Shown in pieces: positions 1-6,678 of a stretch of DNA of 6,711 nucleotides. This DNA is from Opitutia bacterium. GTDB taxonomy: Bacteria > Verrucomicrobiota > Verrucomicrobiia > Opitutales > Opitutaceae. Within the stretch, counting starts at the first letter, position 1; each line of letters opens with the position of its first letter. Under the pieces are notes generated by a model. It searched no databases and was not told the DNA's origin. It was given only the letters and a program-made list of their open reading frames with translations. Location: positions 1 through 6,711 of the forward strand of contig PMKA01000408.1 of NCBI GenBank assembly GCA_003157575.1, written 5' to 3'. Both the position numbers and the translations under genes were made by a program.

Positions 1-225
<225 letters not shown>

Positions 226-341
226 TTGCAGCCTGTCGGACTTCGGGTCCTCCCCGTCTCCGCCAAGCAGCGACGCGGCCCGTCGGGATTCAGTGGCCAC
301 GCCATAGCTCGCTGAGCGAAGGCGGGCGCGCTGCTTGAATT

Positions 342-358
342 GAATGGCTGCGCCATTC
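342..358. repeat. Perfect 7-bp palindromic hairpin, possibly part of a dispersed intergenic repeat
   Basis: GAATGGC (342-348) and GCCATTC (352-358) are exact reverse complements around a TGC loop. There is no T-tract, so it is not a standard intrinsic terminator. A second small palindrome, TCGCT-G-AGCGA, lies about 25 bases upstream inside GCC...GGC arms (301-323). Two hairpins in a short non-coding stretch suggest a repeat element or a folded leader, but copy number cannot be judged from one window. Confidence 0.4.
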
Positions 359-410
359 TGGAGGGCGGACCGTTGTGGATGAAATTGGGCCGGCGGCGGG
401 GCGGGCCGAA

Positions 411-424
411 TTACAGAATTGTAA
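411..424. promoter_or_regulatory. Inverted repeat TTACA-N4-TGTAA, candidate response-regulator operator
   Basis: TTACA (411-415), GAAT (416-419) and TGTAA (420-424) form a perfect 5-4-5 inverted repeat that stands out as AT-rich inside GC-rich DNA. Sites of this kind (dyads built on TTACA/TGTAA or TGACA/TGTCA) are typical for OmpR-family regulators of the CusR/CopR/CzcR group. The regulator encoded at 2302-2976 belongs to that group. The site lies 88 bases upstream of the chosen protease start, a sensible position for an activator. The link to this regulator is inference. Confidence 0.5.
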
Positions 425-512
425 GGTGCGGGCAAGACGCCTGTCAGTTTGATGGGGTATCTTCATGGCCGGAAAAGACGAAATCCTTCCGACTTTCAAC
501 CGAAGACATCCC

Positions 513-2030
513 ATGAACATTCCTTCCTCAACTCTCCGCCAGCGGCGCTGGCTCATCATCGCGACGCTCGCACTCTTTGCCGGCGGCACGACCTGGCTGG
601 CCGCCGAGGCGAAACACGACGACAAGCAGCCTGTGAACATCAAGGTGGACCCGGCGCCGCTCCCGCGCGCGCAGGATTCCTCGCTTTCCCTGAGCCCGAT
701 TGTCAAACGCGTCACTCCGAGCGTGGTCAAGGTGGTCACGCGCGAACGGGCAAAAGAAATGGCGGTCGAGGGGGGCCTTCCATTCGACGATCCGGATCTG
801 CGCCAGTTCTTCGGGCCCTTCTTTGGCAACCGCGGGGGCCAGCGCCGCATCGTGCGGCAGCCCGCGCAGATGGGTCTCGGCTCCGGCGTGATCGTGAGCT
901 CCGACGGCTACATCCTCACGAACAGTCACGTTGTCGACGATGCGGACAGCCTGAAGGTGACGTTGTCCGACGGCCGCGTGCTGACCGCCAAGGTTATTGG
1001 CAAGGATCAGAAATCGGACATCGCCGTCATCAAGGTCGACGTCCGCGACCTGCCTGCCGTGACATTCGCAGACAGCGACGACGTCCAGGTGGGCGACCGG
1101 GTGCTGGCCGTCGGGAATCCCTTTGGCATCGGAGAAACGGTGACGAGCGGAATCGTCAGCGGCACGGGGCGCTCGGGAGCGACCGGGCTCGACTACGAGG
1201 ATTTCATCCAGACCGATGCCGCGATCAATCCGGGCAATTCAGGGGGCGCGCTCGTGGACCTGCAGGGACGTCTGATCGGCCTGAATACGGCGATTCTCAG
1301 CCGGAGCGGCGGATTCCAGGGCATTGGGTTCGCCATTCCCGCCAATCTTGCGCGCCACGTGATCGACAGCCTGGTCAACTCCGGCAAAGTCGTGCGCGGC
1401 TACCTCGGGGTGACAATCCAGGACATCAGCCCGGATCTGGCGGACCAGTTCCAGCTCAAATCCAACAGCGGGGCTGTCGTGGCCGATGTCAAGCAGGACG
1501 GACCGGCTGCGGTCGGCGGCCTGAAGAGCGGCGACGTGATCACTGACTTTGACGGCAAACCGCTCAAGGACAGCCGTCAGCTGAAGTTCGCCGTCGCTGC
1601 GACAGAACCCGGCAGGAAGGTGACGCTTGGCTATCTTCGCGACGGGAAGGCCGACACCGTCACTGTGACGATCGGCGAACTTCCCGGGGAGAAACAGAGC
1701 ACGGTCGCCGTTTCCGGCAAGGACGAGAGCGTGCTCGAAGGCGTGGAGGTTGCGGATCTCGACGCGGCGGCCCGCGGCGAATTCGAGGTGCCGGCACGCC
1801 TACACGGCGCGGTTGTCACAAACGTCGACCCGTCTTGTGCGGCCGCGGAGGCCGGTCTGGCCCCGGGCGACGTGATCCAGGAGATCAACCGGCACCCGGT
1901 GCGGACGGCCGAAGATGCCGTGAAGCTCACGGAGCATGCCGAGAGCCGGAAGACGCTGCTCAAACTCTGGAGTCACGGCAGCACTCATTTTCTCGTCGTG
2001 GACGAAACGGACAGCAAGCCGTCGTCATGA
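513..2030 (+). CDS. htrA: Do/HtrA (DegP/DegQ-type) periplasmic serine endopeptidase, two PDZ domains
   Basis: This 505-residue protein is an HtrA-family protease that degrades and may chaperone misfolded envelope proteins. The N-terminus has a basic stretch (RQRR, 9-12), a hydrophobic core (13-30) and an AEA site ending at residue 33, so it is exported and probably cleaved there. The trypsin-like domain spans about 60-290, with catalytic His139 (TNSHVV), Asp169 (KSDIAVIK) and Ser243 in GNSGG. A phenylalanine-rich LA-type loop lies at 99-105. PDZ1 begins at GYLGV (296-300) and runs to about 390; PDZ2 spans about 405-500, with its own PGDVI motif at 451-455. This is the usual two-PDZ size of DegP/DegQ, which I cannot distinguish. 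I chose the ATG at 513 because it puts the signal peptide at the very N-terminus, with GAAG seven bases upstream. An in-frame ATG at 465, with GGGG seven bases upstream, would add 16 residues and cannot be excluded. Its own terminator follows. The TTACA-N4-TGTAA site upstream and the adjacent two-component pair suggest stress-induced expression. Confidence 0.96.
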   Translation: MNIPSSTLRQRRWLIIATLALFAGGTTWLAAEAKHDDKQPVNIKVDPAPLPRAQDSSLSLSPIVKRVTPSVVKVVTRERAKEMAVEGGLPFDDPDLRQFFGPFFGNRGGQRRIVRQPAQMGLGSGVIVSSDGYILTNSHVVDDADSLKVTLSDGRVLTAKVIGKDQKSDIAVIKVDVRDLPAVTFADSDDVQVGDRVLAVGNPFGIGETVTSGIVSGTGRSGATGLDYEDFIQTDAAINPGNSGGALVDLQGRLIGLNTAILSRSGGFQGIGFAIPANLARHVIDSLVNSGKVVRGYLGVTIQDISPDLADQFQLKSNSGAVVADVKQDGPAAVGGLKSGDVITDFDGKPLKDSRQLKFAVAATEPGRKVTLGYLRDGKADTVTVTIGELPGEKQSTVAVSGKDESVLEGVEVADLDAAARGEFEVPARLHGAVVTNVDPSCAAAEAGLAPGDVIQEINRHPVRTAEDAVKLTEHAESRKTLLKLWSHGSTHFLVVDETDSKPSS

Positions 2031-2057
2031 CGCTGGGTTGGTAATCAGGGGTACACT

Positions 2058-2090
2058 CCGCGCGTCCTCCGGGGCGCGCGGTTTTATTTT
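2058..2090 (+). terminator. Intrinsic terminator of the protease gene
   Basis: CCGCGCG (2058-2064) pairs perfectly with CGCGCGG (2075-2081). The inner bases can add two G-C pairs and a G-U pair, leaving a four-base loop. TTTTATTTT follows at 2082-2090. It starts 28 bases after the protease stop codon, so the protease is probably transcribed separately from the two-component genes. Confidence 0.88.
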
Positions 2091-2301
2091 GTTCACCATG
2101 GCATTTTTCTTCGCGAATAGTCGGAGGGCGCTGCGCCAGCCTTCGCACGAGGCCCCGGCGTGGCAGGCCGTCAGCGCCATTCGACGACCCGGCGGACACG
2201 GCGGTCCGTCTTCCGGGAGCCATGGGCGGGACGCCGGTGCCGCATCGCGCATCTGCGCCACCGCTGATTGCAGCATGGACGCCGCGCCCGGGAGCTCCTA
2301 G
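2091..2301 (+). promoter_or_regulatory. Leader/promoter region of the two-component operon
   Basis: No gene is supported in these 211 bases between the protease terminator and the regulator start. I see no copy of the TTACA-N4-TGTAA site here and no good -35/-10 pair. The only clear signal is a Shine-Dalgarno sequence, GGAG at 2291-2294, seven bases before the ATG at 2302. If the regulator controls itself, the site is not of the same form as the one at 411-424. Confidence 0.55.
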
Positions 2302-2976
2302 ATGTTGGATGTGCGCATACTCGTGGTGGAAGACGACCTCAAGATCGCCTCGTTTGTCGCCGGCGGCCTCCGGCAGCACGGATTTGCCGTGGACGTCGCG
2401 CGGGACGGCGACGAAGCGCTGTCCCTCGTCGGAACCACGGCCTTCGATGCTGCGGTTGTCGACGTCATGCTGCCACGGCTCGACGGCTTGAGCCTCGTGC
2501 GCCGCGTGCGCGCCGCCGGCAACGCCCTGCCGGTGCTGTTCCTGAGCGCGCGCAGCAGCGTGGACGACCGGATCAGCGGGTTGCAGGCGGGCGGCGACGA
2601 CTACCTCACGAAACCTTTTGCGTTTTCCGAACTGCTTGCCCGCGTGCAGGCGTTGATCAGGCGGGCCAGCCGGGCTCCGGAGGCGACGCGGCTGGCGGCG
2701 GGTGACATCGATCTCGACCTGGCGACGCGGGAGGTGCGTCTGGCCGGCGAAGTCGTCGAACTGCAGCCCAGGGAATTCACGCTGCTGGCGTTTCTGCTGC
2801 GACATGTCGGGCGCCCGGTGACGAAGACGATGATTCTCGAACATGTCTGGGATTACAGTTTTGATCCGCAGACAAACGTGGTGGACGTGCTGGTGCACCG
2901 TCTGCGTGCGAAGGTGGATCCGGACCACCGGCGGATCGAAACGCTCAGGGGGGTGGGCTATGTTCTCAAAGCCTAG
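2302..2976 (+). CDS. OmpR/PhoB-family response regulator, CusR-like subgroup
   Basis: This 224-residue protein is a two-component response regulator that should be phosphorylated by the kinase encoded immediately downstream and then bind DNA as a dimer. The receiver domain (about 4-118) has the acidic pocket Glu10/Asp11/Asp12, phospho-acceptor Asp54 (VVDVMLP), Ser82 in LSARSS, Tyr101 and Lys104 (LTKPF). The winged-helix domain (about 128-224) contains QPREFTLLAFLLRH, the recognition-helix segment NVVDVLVHRLRAKVD and the terminal RGVGYVLKA, which are typical of the CusR/CopR/PcoR heavy-metal subgroup. The length is normal for the family. The start is supported by GGAG seven bases upstream. The last 17 bases overlap the kinase gene, so the two are translated from one message. 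Candidate target: the inverted repeat upstream of the neighbouring HtrA gene. The inducing signal cannot be read from the sequence. Confidence 0.96.
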   Translation: MLDVRILVVEDDLKIASFVAGGLRQHGFAVDVARDGDEALSLVGTTAFDAAVVDVMLPRLDGLSLVRRVRAAGNALPVLFLSARSSVDDRISGLQAGGDDYLTKPFAFSELLARVQALIRRASRAPEATRLAAGDIDLDLATREVRLAGEVVELQPREFTLLAFLLRHVGRPVTKTMILEHVWDYSFDPQTNVVDVLVHRLRAKVDPDHRRIETLRGVGYVLKA

Positions 2977-4387
2977 GAAATACTGGCTGAGACGCCCCCT
3001 GGCGCTGCGGCTGGGGCTCTGGCATGCGGCGCTCTCCGGGATCGGCGCGGCGGTTGTGCTGGTCGCGATCTACATCCTGCTGGCCCGGGCGCTGGACACG
3101 CGCGAGCGCGAGGCGCTCGAGATCCGCGCCGCCGAGTATGCGGATGCGTTTGAGAACGGCGGGGTGGCCGCGGTGCGGGACCTTCTGGAGCGGGAGCAAC
3201 AGCAGCCGCATGTGCGGTCCCTGCTTGTGCGGATCGTGGGGCCGGGCGGGGGCGTGACGTTTGCCAAGGTGCCCGACGACTGGATTGAGGACGACACGCA
3301 GGTGATGGTGCCCGACCGCTGGGGAACGTTGCAGACACGGCGCGTTCAGAACGTGCGCATCCCCCGGGACGAACAGCGCGATCTCGCGGTGGTCTCCCGG
3401 CCGCTGCCCGGCGGCGCGGTCCTTCAGATTGCGCGCAGCACGGACAACCGCGCCGTGCTGCTGGCCCCGTTGCGCCGGACAATGTGGTTCGCAGGCTCAG
3501 CGGCGGTGCTGCTTTCGGCGGGGGCGGGCGCCTGGCTTGCCTGGGGCGCAATCGGGCCCGTGCGCGCGGTCGCGGCGACCGCTCATCGCATCGTGGCGAC
3601 GGGCGACCTCTCCGCCCGCGTGGAAGGCACCCAGCGCGACGACGAGGTGGGCGACCTGGTGCGGCAGTTCAACACGCTGCTTGAGAGGAACGGCAACCTA
3701 TTGCGCGCGATGCGCGAGGCGCTCGACAACGTGGCGCACGATTTGCGCACGCCGCTGACGCGGCTGCGGGCCGGCGCCGAGATGGCGTTGCAGCAGACGG
3801 ACAACCCAGCCGGATCGCGCGAAGCGCTTGCCGATTGCATCGAGGAGACGGACCGTATCCAGCGCCTGCTTGAAACGCTGCTCGACATCTCGGCGGCCGA
3901 GAACGGCGTGTTGAGGCTGAAGCGAGAGCGGCTTGACGTGGGTGCGCTGCTTCAGAGCGTCGCCGAGCTGTACGCCATGGTCGGCGAGGAGAAGTCAGTC
4001 GCGATCGGCGTCGTTCCCGTCGTGGGCGTGAGCGTGGATGCCGATCCGACCCGTCTGCGACAGGTTTTGGCGAACCTTGTCGACAACGCGGTGAAATACA
4101 CGCCGGCCGGGGGCAAGGTCTCGCTCGCGGCGGAAACCCGCGACAACCGGGTGTTGATCACCGTGAGCGACACCGGACCGGGCGTCCCGGCGGACGAACA
4201 GGAAAAGATCTGGCAGCGGCTTTACCGGGGCGATCACAGCCGGTCGCAGCGCGGTCTTGGGCTGGGCCTGGCGATGGTAAAGGCGCTGGTGGAGGCGCAT
4301 GGCGGTCGCGCGACCGTGGCCAACCAGCCGGCAGGCGGCGCGGTGTTCACCGTGGATCTGCCGGCGTCGGGCGGCGCAATCTCCTAG
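2960..4387 (+). CDS. HAMP-domain sensor histidine kinase, CusS-like, partner of the upstream regulator
   Basis: This 475-residue inner-membrane kinase is the expected phosphodonor for the upstream regulator. Transmembrane helix 1 lies at about 18-41 and helix 2 at about 175-197, enclosing a periplasmic sensor of roughly 133 residues. HAMP follows at about 198-250 (IGPVRAV). The phospho-acceptor is His260 in NVAHDLRTPL. The ATPase domain has the N box NLVDNAVKYTP (Asn376), G1 DTGPGVP (404-410) and G2 GLGLGLAMV (432-440). The F-box region reads IWQRLYRGD, with Leu where Phe is common. The size and layout match CusS-type kinases, but the sensor loop has no cysteine and a single histidine (His84), so metal sensing is not evident. 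The ATG at 2960 is preceded by a purine-rich AGGGGGGTGGG and overlaps the regulator's end by 17 bases. The frame is open upstream to 2843, but that part lies inside the regulator's DNA-binding domain and lacks membrane-protein character. Confidence 0.95.
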   Translation: MFSKPRKYWLRRPLALRLGLWHAALSGIGAAVVLVAIYILLARALDTREREALEIRAAEYADAFENGGVAAVRDLLEREQQQPHVRSLLVRIVGPGGGVTFAKVPDDWIEDDTQVMVPDRWGTLQTRRVQNVRIPRDEQRDLAVVSRPLPGGAVLQIARSTDNRAVLLAPLRRTMWFAGSAAVLLSAGAGAWLAWGAIGPVRAVAATAHRIVATGDLSARVEGTQRDDEVGDLVRQFNTLLERNGNLLRAMREALDNVAHDLRTPLTRLRAGAEMALQQTDNPAGSREALADCIEETDRIQRLLETLLDISAAENGVLRLKRERLDVGALLQSVAELYAMVGEEKSVAIGVVPVVGVSVDADPTRLRQVLANLVDNAVKYTPAGGKVSLAAETRDNRVLITVSDTGPGVPADEQEKIWQRLYRGDHSRSQRGLGLGLAMVKALVEAHGGRATVANQPAGGAVFTVDLPASGGAIS

Positions 4388-4402
4388 TTCCGCATCTTCC
4401 GG

Positions 4403-4422
4403 CGAAAGCGAGGACGCTTCCG
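4403..4422 (-). terminator. Hairpin in the convergent kinase/TPR-gene junction, weak terminator candidate
   Basis: Read on the minus strand, CGGAAGCG-TCCT-CGCTTTCG forms an eight-pair stem (one G-U) starting directly after the stop codon of the TPR gene. On the plus strand the same bases give one A-C mismatch, so the structure fits the minus-strand transcript better. Neither side has a T-tract. It fills most of the 35-base gap between the two convergent stop codons and may insulate the genes. Confidence 0.35.
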
Positions 4423-6507
4423 TCACTTGTTTCCACTCGGATGGTTCGGATTCAGGCGCGCCGCTTCGAGGCGGTGGGCGTCCGCCTCCTGAAGGCGGCC
4501 GACCTGTCGCAGGGCGAGCGACAGGTGCAGGTGGGCGTCGGCGAAACCCGGATTCAGCTGAACCGCCTGTTCATAATTCGGGATCGCCTCCTCCCAACGG
4601 CCAGCCTGGGCGAGCGCGCGACCGAAAACGTAGCGCGCGGTGGGATCGCGCGGGCTGAGTTCGATGGCGCGCTCGAAATGCGGAATGGCTTCAGGGAGTT
4701 TGCCGGTGACGGCGAGGTTGATCGCCCAGTTGAGCTCCGCCGCCGCATAATCGGGCTTGAGCCGCACGGCCTCGGCGAACTCGGGAACCGCCTCATGCGG
4801 GTGGCCGGTGTTTGCGCGCGCGAGGCCGAGATTAAAGCGCGCGACGGGGTAGTCCGGTTTCAGCTGAAGGGCCTTCTCCAGCTCGGCAATGCCCTCGGCG
4901 GACCGGCCGCTCATCATCAACGCAACGCCCATGTTGTTGTGGGCCTCGGCGAGGGCGGGTTGCAGCTTCAGCGCCCGCTCAAGGTGTGGGATTGCCTCCT
5001 TGATGCGCCCGAGCCGGCTGAGATCGTCACCGAGGTTGTTCTCCGCTTCAGGGTAATCCGTCCTGAGGCCGAGAGCTTTCTTCAGATGGGGAATCGCCTC
5101 GTGGGGCCGCCCCGTTTCGGTCAGCGCGTTTGCAAGGTTGTTCTCCGCTTCCGGGTAGTCCGGCCGGAGAGCGAGGGCCTTTTCCAGATGAGGAATCGCC
5201 TCGCCGGGCCGTCCCGCCTCTGTCAGCGCCTCGGCGAGGTTGTTGTGCGCCATCCAGCAGCCGGGATTCTTGATAAGGGTCGCCTCATAAAGCGTGAAGA
5301 CGTCGCGATACATCCCGGCCTGCCGCCACGTCAGGATACCGAGGGCCGTCAGCAGGAGTCCGGCCGGAAGCCTTCCGCTCCACAAGGTCGCCCGGGCCGT
5401 CATGGCGGCCATCCCGGCCGCCGCGAGCGCAAGGACGCCCGTGCAGGCGAGATACTGGAAGTGGTCCGCGACAAACGAAAAGAGGAACGGATACACGTTG
5501 ATGAAGCCCAGCGCGGGGAAAAGCGTGCCGACGAAAAACAGGAGCGCAGCGAGGGCGGCCCAACGGCGCCGTATCCACAGGGCGAGCACAAGGATCAGCG
5601 CGCCGGCGGGAAACAGCCATTGCCATGCCGCGCCGGCGTCCAACGTCCATCGCGGATAGATGAACGTCAGGTCGGCGGGCCAGAACAGCCGGCTGAGATA
5701 GAACCAGACCGCCCTTCCGGCGAGCAGGCCACGCTGCGCGAAAGTGAGCGCGAAATCCGGACCTGCGGCGCCGACCTGTGTGCCTTCGACCCAGGAGGTG
5801 AGTCCTCCGGCGGCCGCGCCAAGGACAAACCACGGCAGGAGGGGAGCAACATCCCGCCGCAGGCGCAGGCCGCCCCGCCGCCACCAGAAGATGACGAGCA
5901 GGGCCGCCGGCAGGGTTGCCGTCACCGTCTTCGTCAACAACGCCGCCAGGAAGATTCCCGTCGCCAGGACATACCAGCCCGCGCGGCGCTTCTCATCGAA
6001 ACGGAAATAGGCGAGCATCGCGCAGAAATAGAGCACGGTTGAGAGCGTGTTCTTCTGCTCCGCAATCCAGGCGACCGACTCCACGCAGACGGGATGCAGC
6101 GCGAACAGCAGCGCGGCCAGCCAGGCCCCCGGAACGGCCAGACGCCGGAGCGCGGCGCCGAGCAGACAGGCTGCGGCGGCATGCAGCAGGACGTTGATCA
6201 GATGATACCCGAGCGGGGAGCCGCCGAACAGGTGGTGTTCAAGCCAGAAGGCCGAGTGCAGCAGCGGATAATATTGCTGCGTGGCCCCGACATCGAACCA
6301 GATCCGCTCCAAACCATGAAGCGACTGCAGATCCCGCCGGGTGATGTGCGCGGCGTCATCCCAGATGAAGCCTCCTCGCAAAGCCGGAAAATAGGCGAGG
6401 AGTGTGGCGCAGAAGATCAGCGCGCAGATCCAGCGCGCCGGCCAGGGCGATGCGCCGGAGGGACGGACGGATTCAAGCGGCGATGAAGTGCCAATTGGCT
6501 GGGGCAT
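4423..6507 (-). CDS. Multi-pass membrane protein with TMTC/PMT-like GT-C domain and eight TPR repeats
   Basis: This 694-residue protein joins a membrane half (about 26-395, some 10-12 helices) to a soluble TPR half (417-688). The membrane half resembles the GT-C glycosyltransferase fold of TMTC/PMT proteins, which transfer sugars from lipid-linked donors. FIWDD (47-51) places a paired Asp in the first extramembrane loop after helix 1. Also TMTC-like are LHPVCVESVAWIAEQ (137-151), LLTKTVTATLP (190-200), LSRLFWPADLTFIYP (271-285) and VADHFQYLACTGV (346-358), the last resembling the common ADRYTYLPxxG motif. The TPRs are regular 34-residue units. Eukaryotic TMTC proteins O-mannosylate cadherins; the bacterial substrate is unknown, and catalytic activity is inferred from resemblance only. 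The start at 6507 puts a short cytoplasmic tail before helix 1; its Shine-Dalgarno is weak (AAGAAAG about eight bases upstream). It converges on the kinase gene and appears monocistronic within this window. Confidence 0.85.
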   Translation of the reverse strand: MPQPIGTSSPLESVRPSGASPWPARWICALIFCATLLAYFPALRGGFIWDDAAHITRRDLQSLHGLERIWFDVGATQQYYPLLHSAFWLEHHLFGGSPLGYHLINVLLHAAAACLLGAALRRLAVPGAWLAALLFALHPVCVESVAWIAEQKNTLSTVLYFCAMLAYFRFDEKRRAGWYVLATGIFLAALLTKTVTATLPAALLVIFWWRRGGLRLRRDVAPLLPWFVLGAAAGGLTSWVEGTQVGAAGPDFALTFAQRGLLAGRAVWFYLSRLFWPADLTFIYPRWTLDAGAAWQWLFPAGALILVLALWIRRRWAALAALLFFVGTLFPALGFINVYPFLFSFVADHFQYLACTGVLALAAAGMAAMTARATLWSGRLPAGLLLTALGILTWRQAGMYRDVFTLYEATLIKNPGCWMAHNNLAEALTEAGRPGEAIPHLEKALALRPDYPEAENNLANALTETGRPHEAIPHLKKALGLRTDYPEAENNLGDDLSRLGRIKEAIPHLERALKLQPALAEAHNNMGVALMMSGRSAEGIAELEKALQLKPDYPVARFNLGLARANTGHPHEAVPEFAEAVRLKPDYAAAELNWAINLAVTGKLPEAIPHFERAIELSPRDPTARYVFGRALAQAGRWEEAIPNYEQAVQLNPGFADAHLHLSLALRQVGRLQEADAHRLEAARLNPNHPSGNK
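4444..5259 (-). repeat. Eight tandem 102-bp TPR-coding units
   Basis: Residues 417-688 of the membrane protein consist of eight consecutive 34-residue TPRs without spacers, each with the pattern (A/N)NLxxAL...GRxxEAIPHLEKALxLxPD. In DNA this is a 102-base tandem periodicity. The first and second full DNA units (roughly 5041-5244) are about four fifths identical by eye and share runs such as AATCGCCTCG at the same place, whereas the C-terminal units are more diverged. This indicates growth by internal duplication. Confidence 0.85.
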
Positions 6508-6599
6508 TTAGGACTTTCTTGTTCATCCATAGAACTCCGGCGGCATGGCGACCAGCAAGAAGGCGATGCGCGTGCATGCGTGCTTGGGCGAAAGGACGC

Positions 6600-6605
6600 T
6601 GTCAA
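6600..6605 (-). promoter_or_regulatory. Possible -35 element (TTGACA) for the TPR membrane protein gene
   Basis: The minus strand reads a perfect TTGACA here, about 93 bases upstream of the start codon and touching the REP-like pair. At the expected 16-18 base spacing the -10 position is GC-rich (CACGCA), which is a poor match. It may therefore be a weak or regulated promoter, or chance. Confidence 0.25.
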
Positions 6606-6606
6606 A

Positions 6607-6678
6607 TGTAGGGCCGCCGCTTGTCGGCGGGCCGTTCTTCCAATAGATAATGGCCCGGCGGCAAGCGCCGGCCCTACA
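6607..6678. repeat. Inverted pair of REP-like palindromes (REPIN/BIME-type element)
   Basis: Two 27-base copies (6607-6633 plus, 6652-6678 minus) face each other across an 18-base spacer and match at 24 of 27 positions. Each starts TGTAG, then has GG, a six-base stem arm, a CTTGY loop, the matching arm, a bulged G and CC. The arms are CCGCCG/CGGCGG in the first copy and CCGGCG/CGCCGG in the second. Two of the three differences are therefore the two sides of one swapped base pair; the third is in the loop. A 5' GTAG tetranucleotide followed by an imperfect palindrome is the classical layout of REP sequences mobilised by RAYT (TnpA-REP) transposases. None is encoded here, so the element would be moved in trans. 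The remaining 33 bases to the window end show nothing recognisable. Confidence 0.75.

Larger units (their letters stand above)
226..512. other. PII-protease spacer with small palindromes
   Basis: This 287-base spacer holds no convincing gene. It contains a short GGAC-TTCG-GGTCC hairpin just after the PII gene (238-250, no T-tract), a TCGCT-G-AGCGA palindrome near 309-319, a perfect GAATGGC-TGC-GCCATTC hairpin at 342-358, an imperfect AATT/GGCC-flanked inverted repeat between 383 and 412, and the TTACA-N4-TGTAA site at 411-424. It must contain the promoter of the protease gene. The only -10-like hexamer I see at a sensible place is TATCTT at 458-463, without a good -35 partner. Confidence 0.6.

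Noticed and set aside
238..250. GGAC-TTCG-GGTCC hairpin after the PII gene as its terminator
   Set aside because: The stem is only 4-5 pairs with a bulge, and no T-tract follows, so it is too weak to call.
465..512. Upstream alternative start of the protease
   Set aside because: It would add 16 polar residues ahead of a well-formed signal peptide. The ATG at 513 gives a normal export signal, though GGGG before 465 keeps the alternative possible.
519..560. Tat export signal in the protease (twin arginine followed by Trp-Leu-Ile)
   Set aside because: Only the two arginines fit; the rest of the Tat consensus is missing, and HtrA proteases normally use Sec.
449..1546. Plus-strand open frame of 365 codons overlapping the protease in another frame
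   Set aside because: Arg/Gly/Pro-rich translation typical of a shifted frame in GC-rich DNA; the protease frame carries all catalytic motifs.
1960..2928. Minus-strand open frame of 322 codons opposite the response regulator
   Set aside because: It covers a clear regulator gene, crosses the protease terminator and spacer, and its translation is low-complexity Arg/His/Ala without a domain.
4444..5259. Tandem 102-base periodicity as a CRISPR or satellite array
   Set aside because: The units are in frame and encode canonical TPR helices; there are no spacers between identical repeats.
4441..6042. Long plus-strand open frame of 533 codons opposite the TPR membrane protein gene
   Set aside because: It is the antisense shadow of a high-GC repetitive gene. 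Its translation is rich in Arg/Glu/Gly with repeated EV/NRL phrases mirroring the TPR units and has no recognisable domain.
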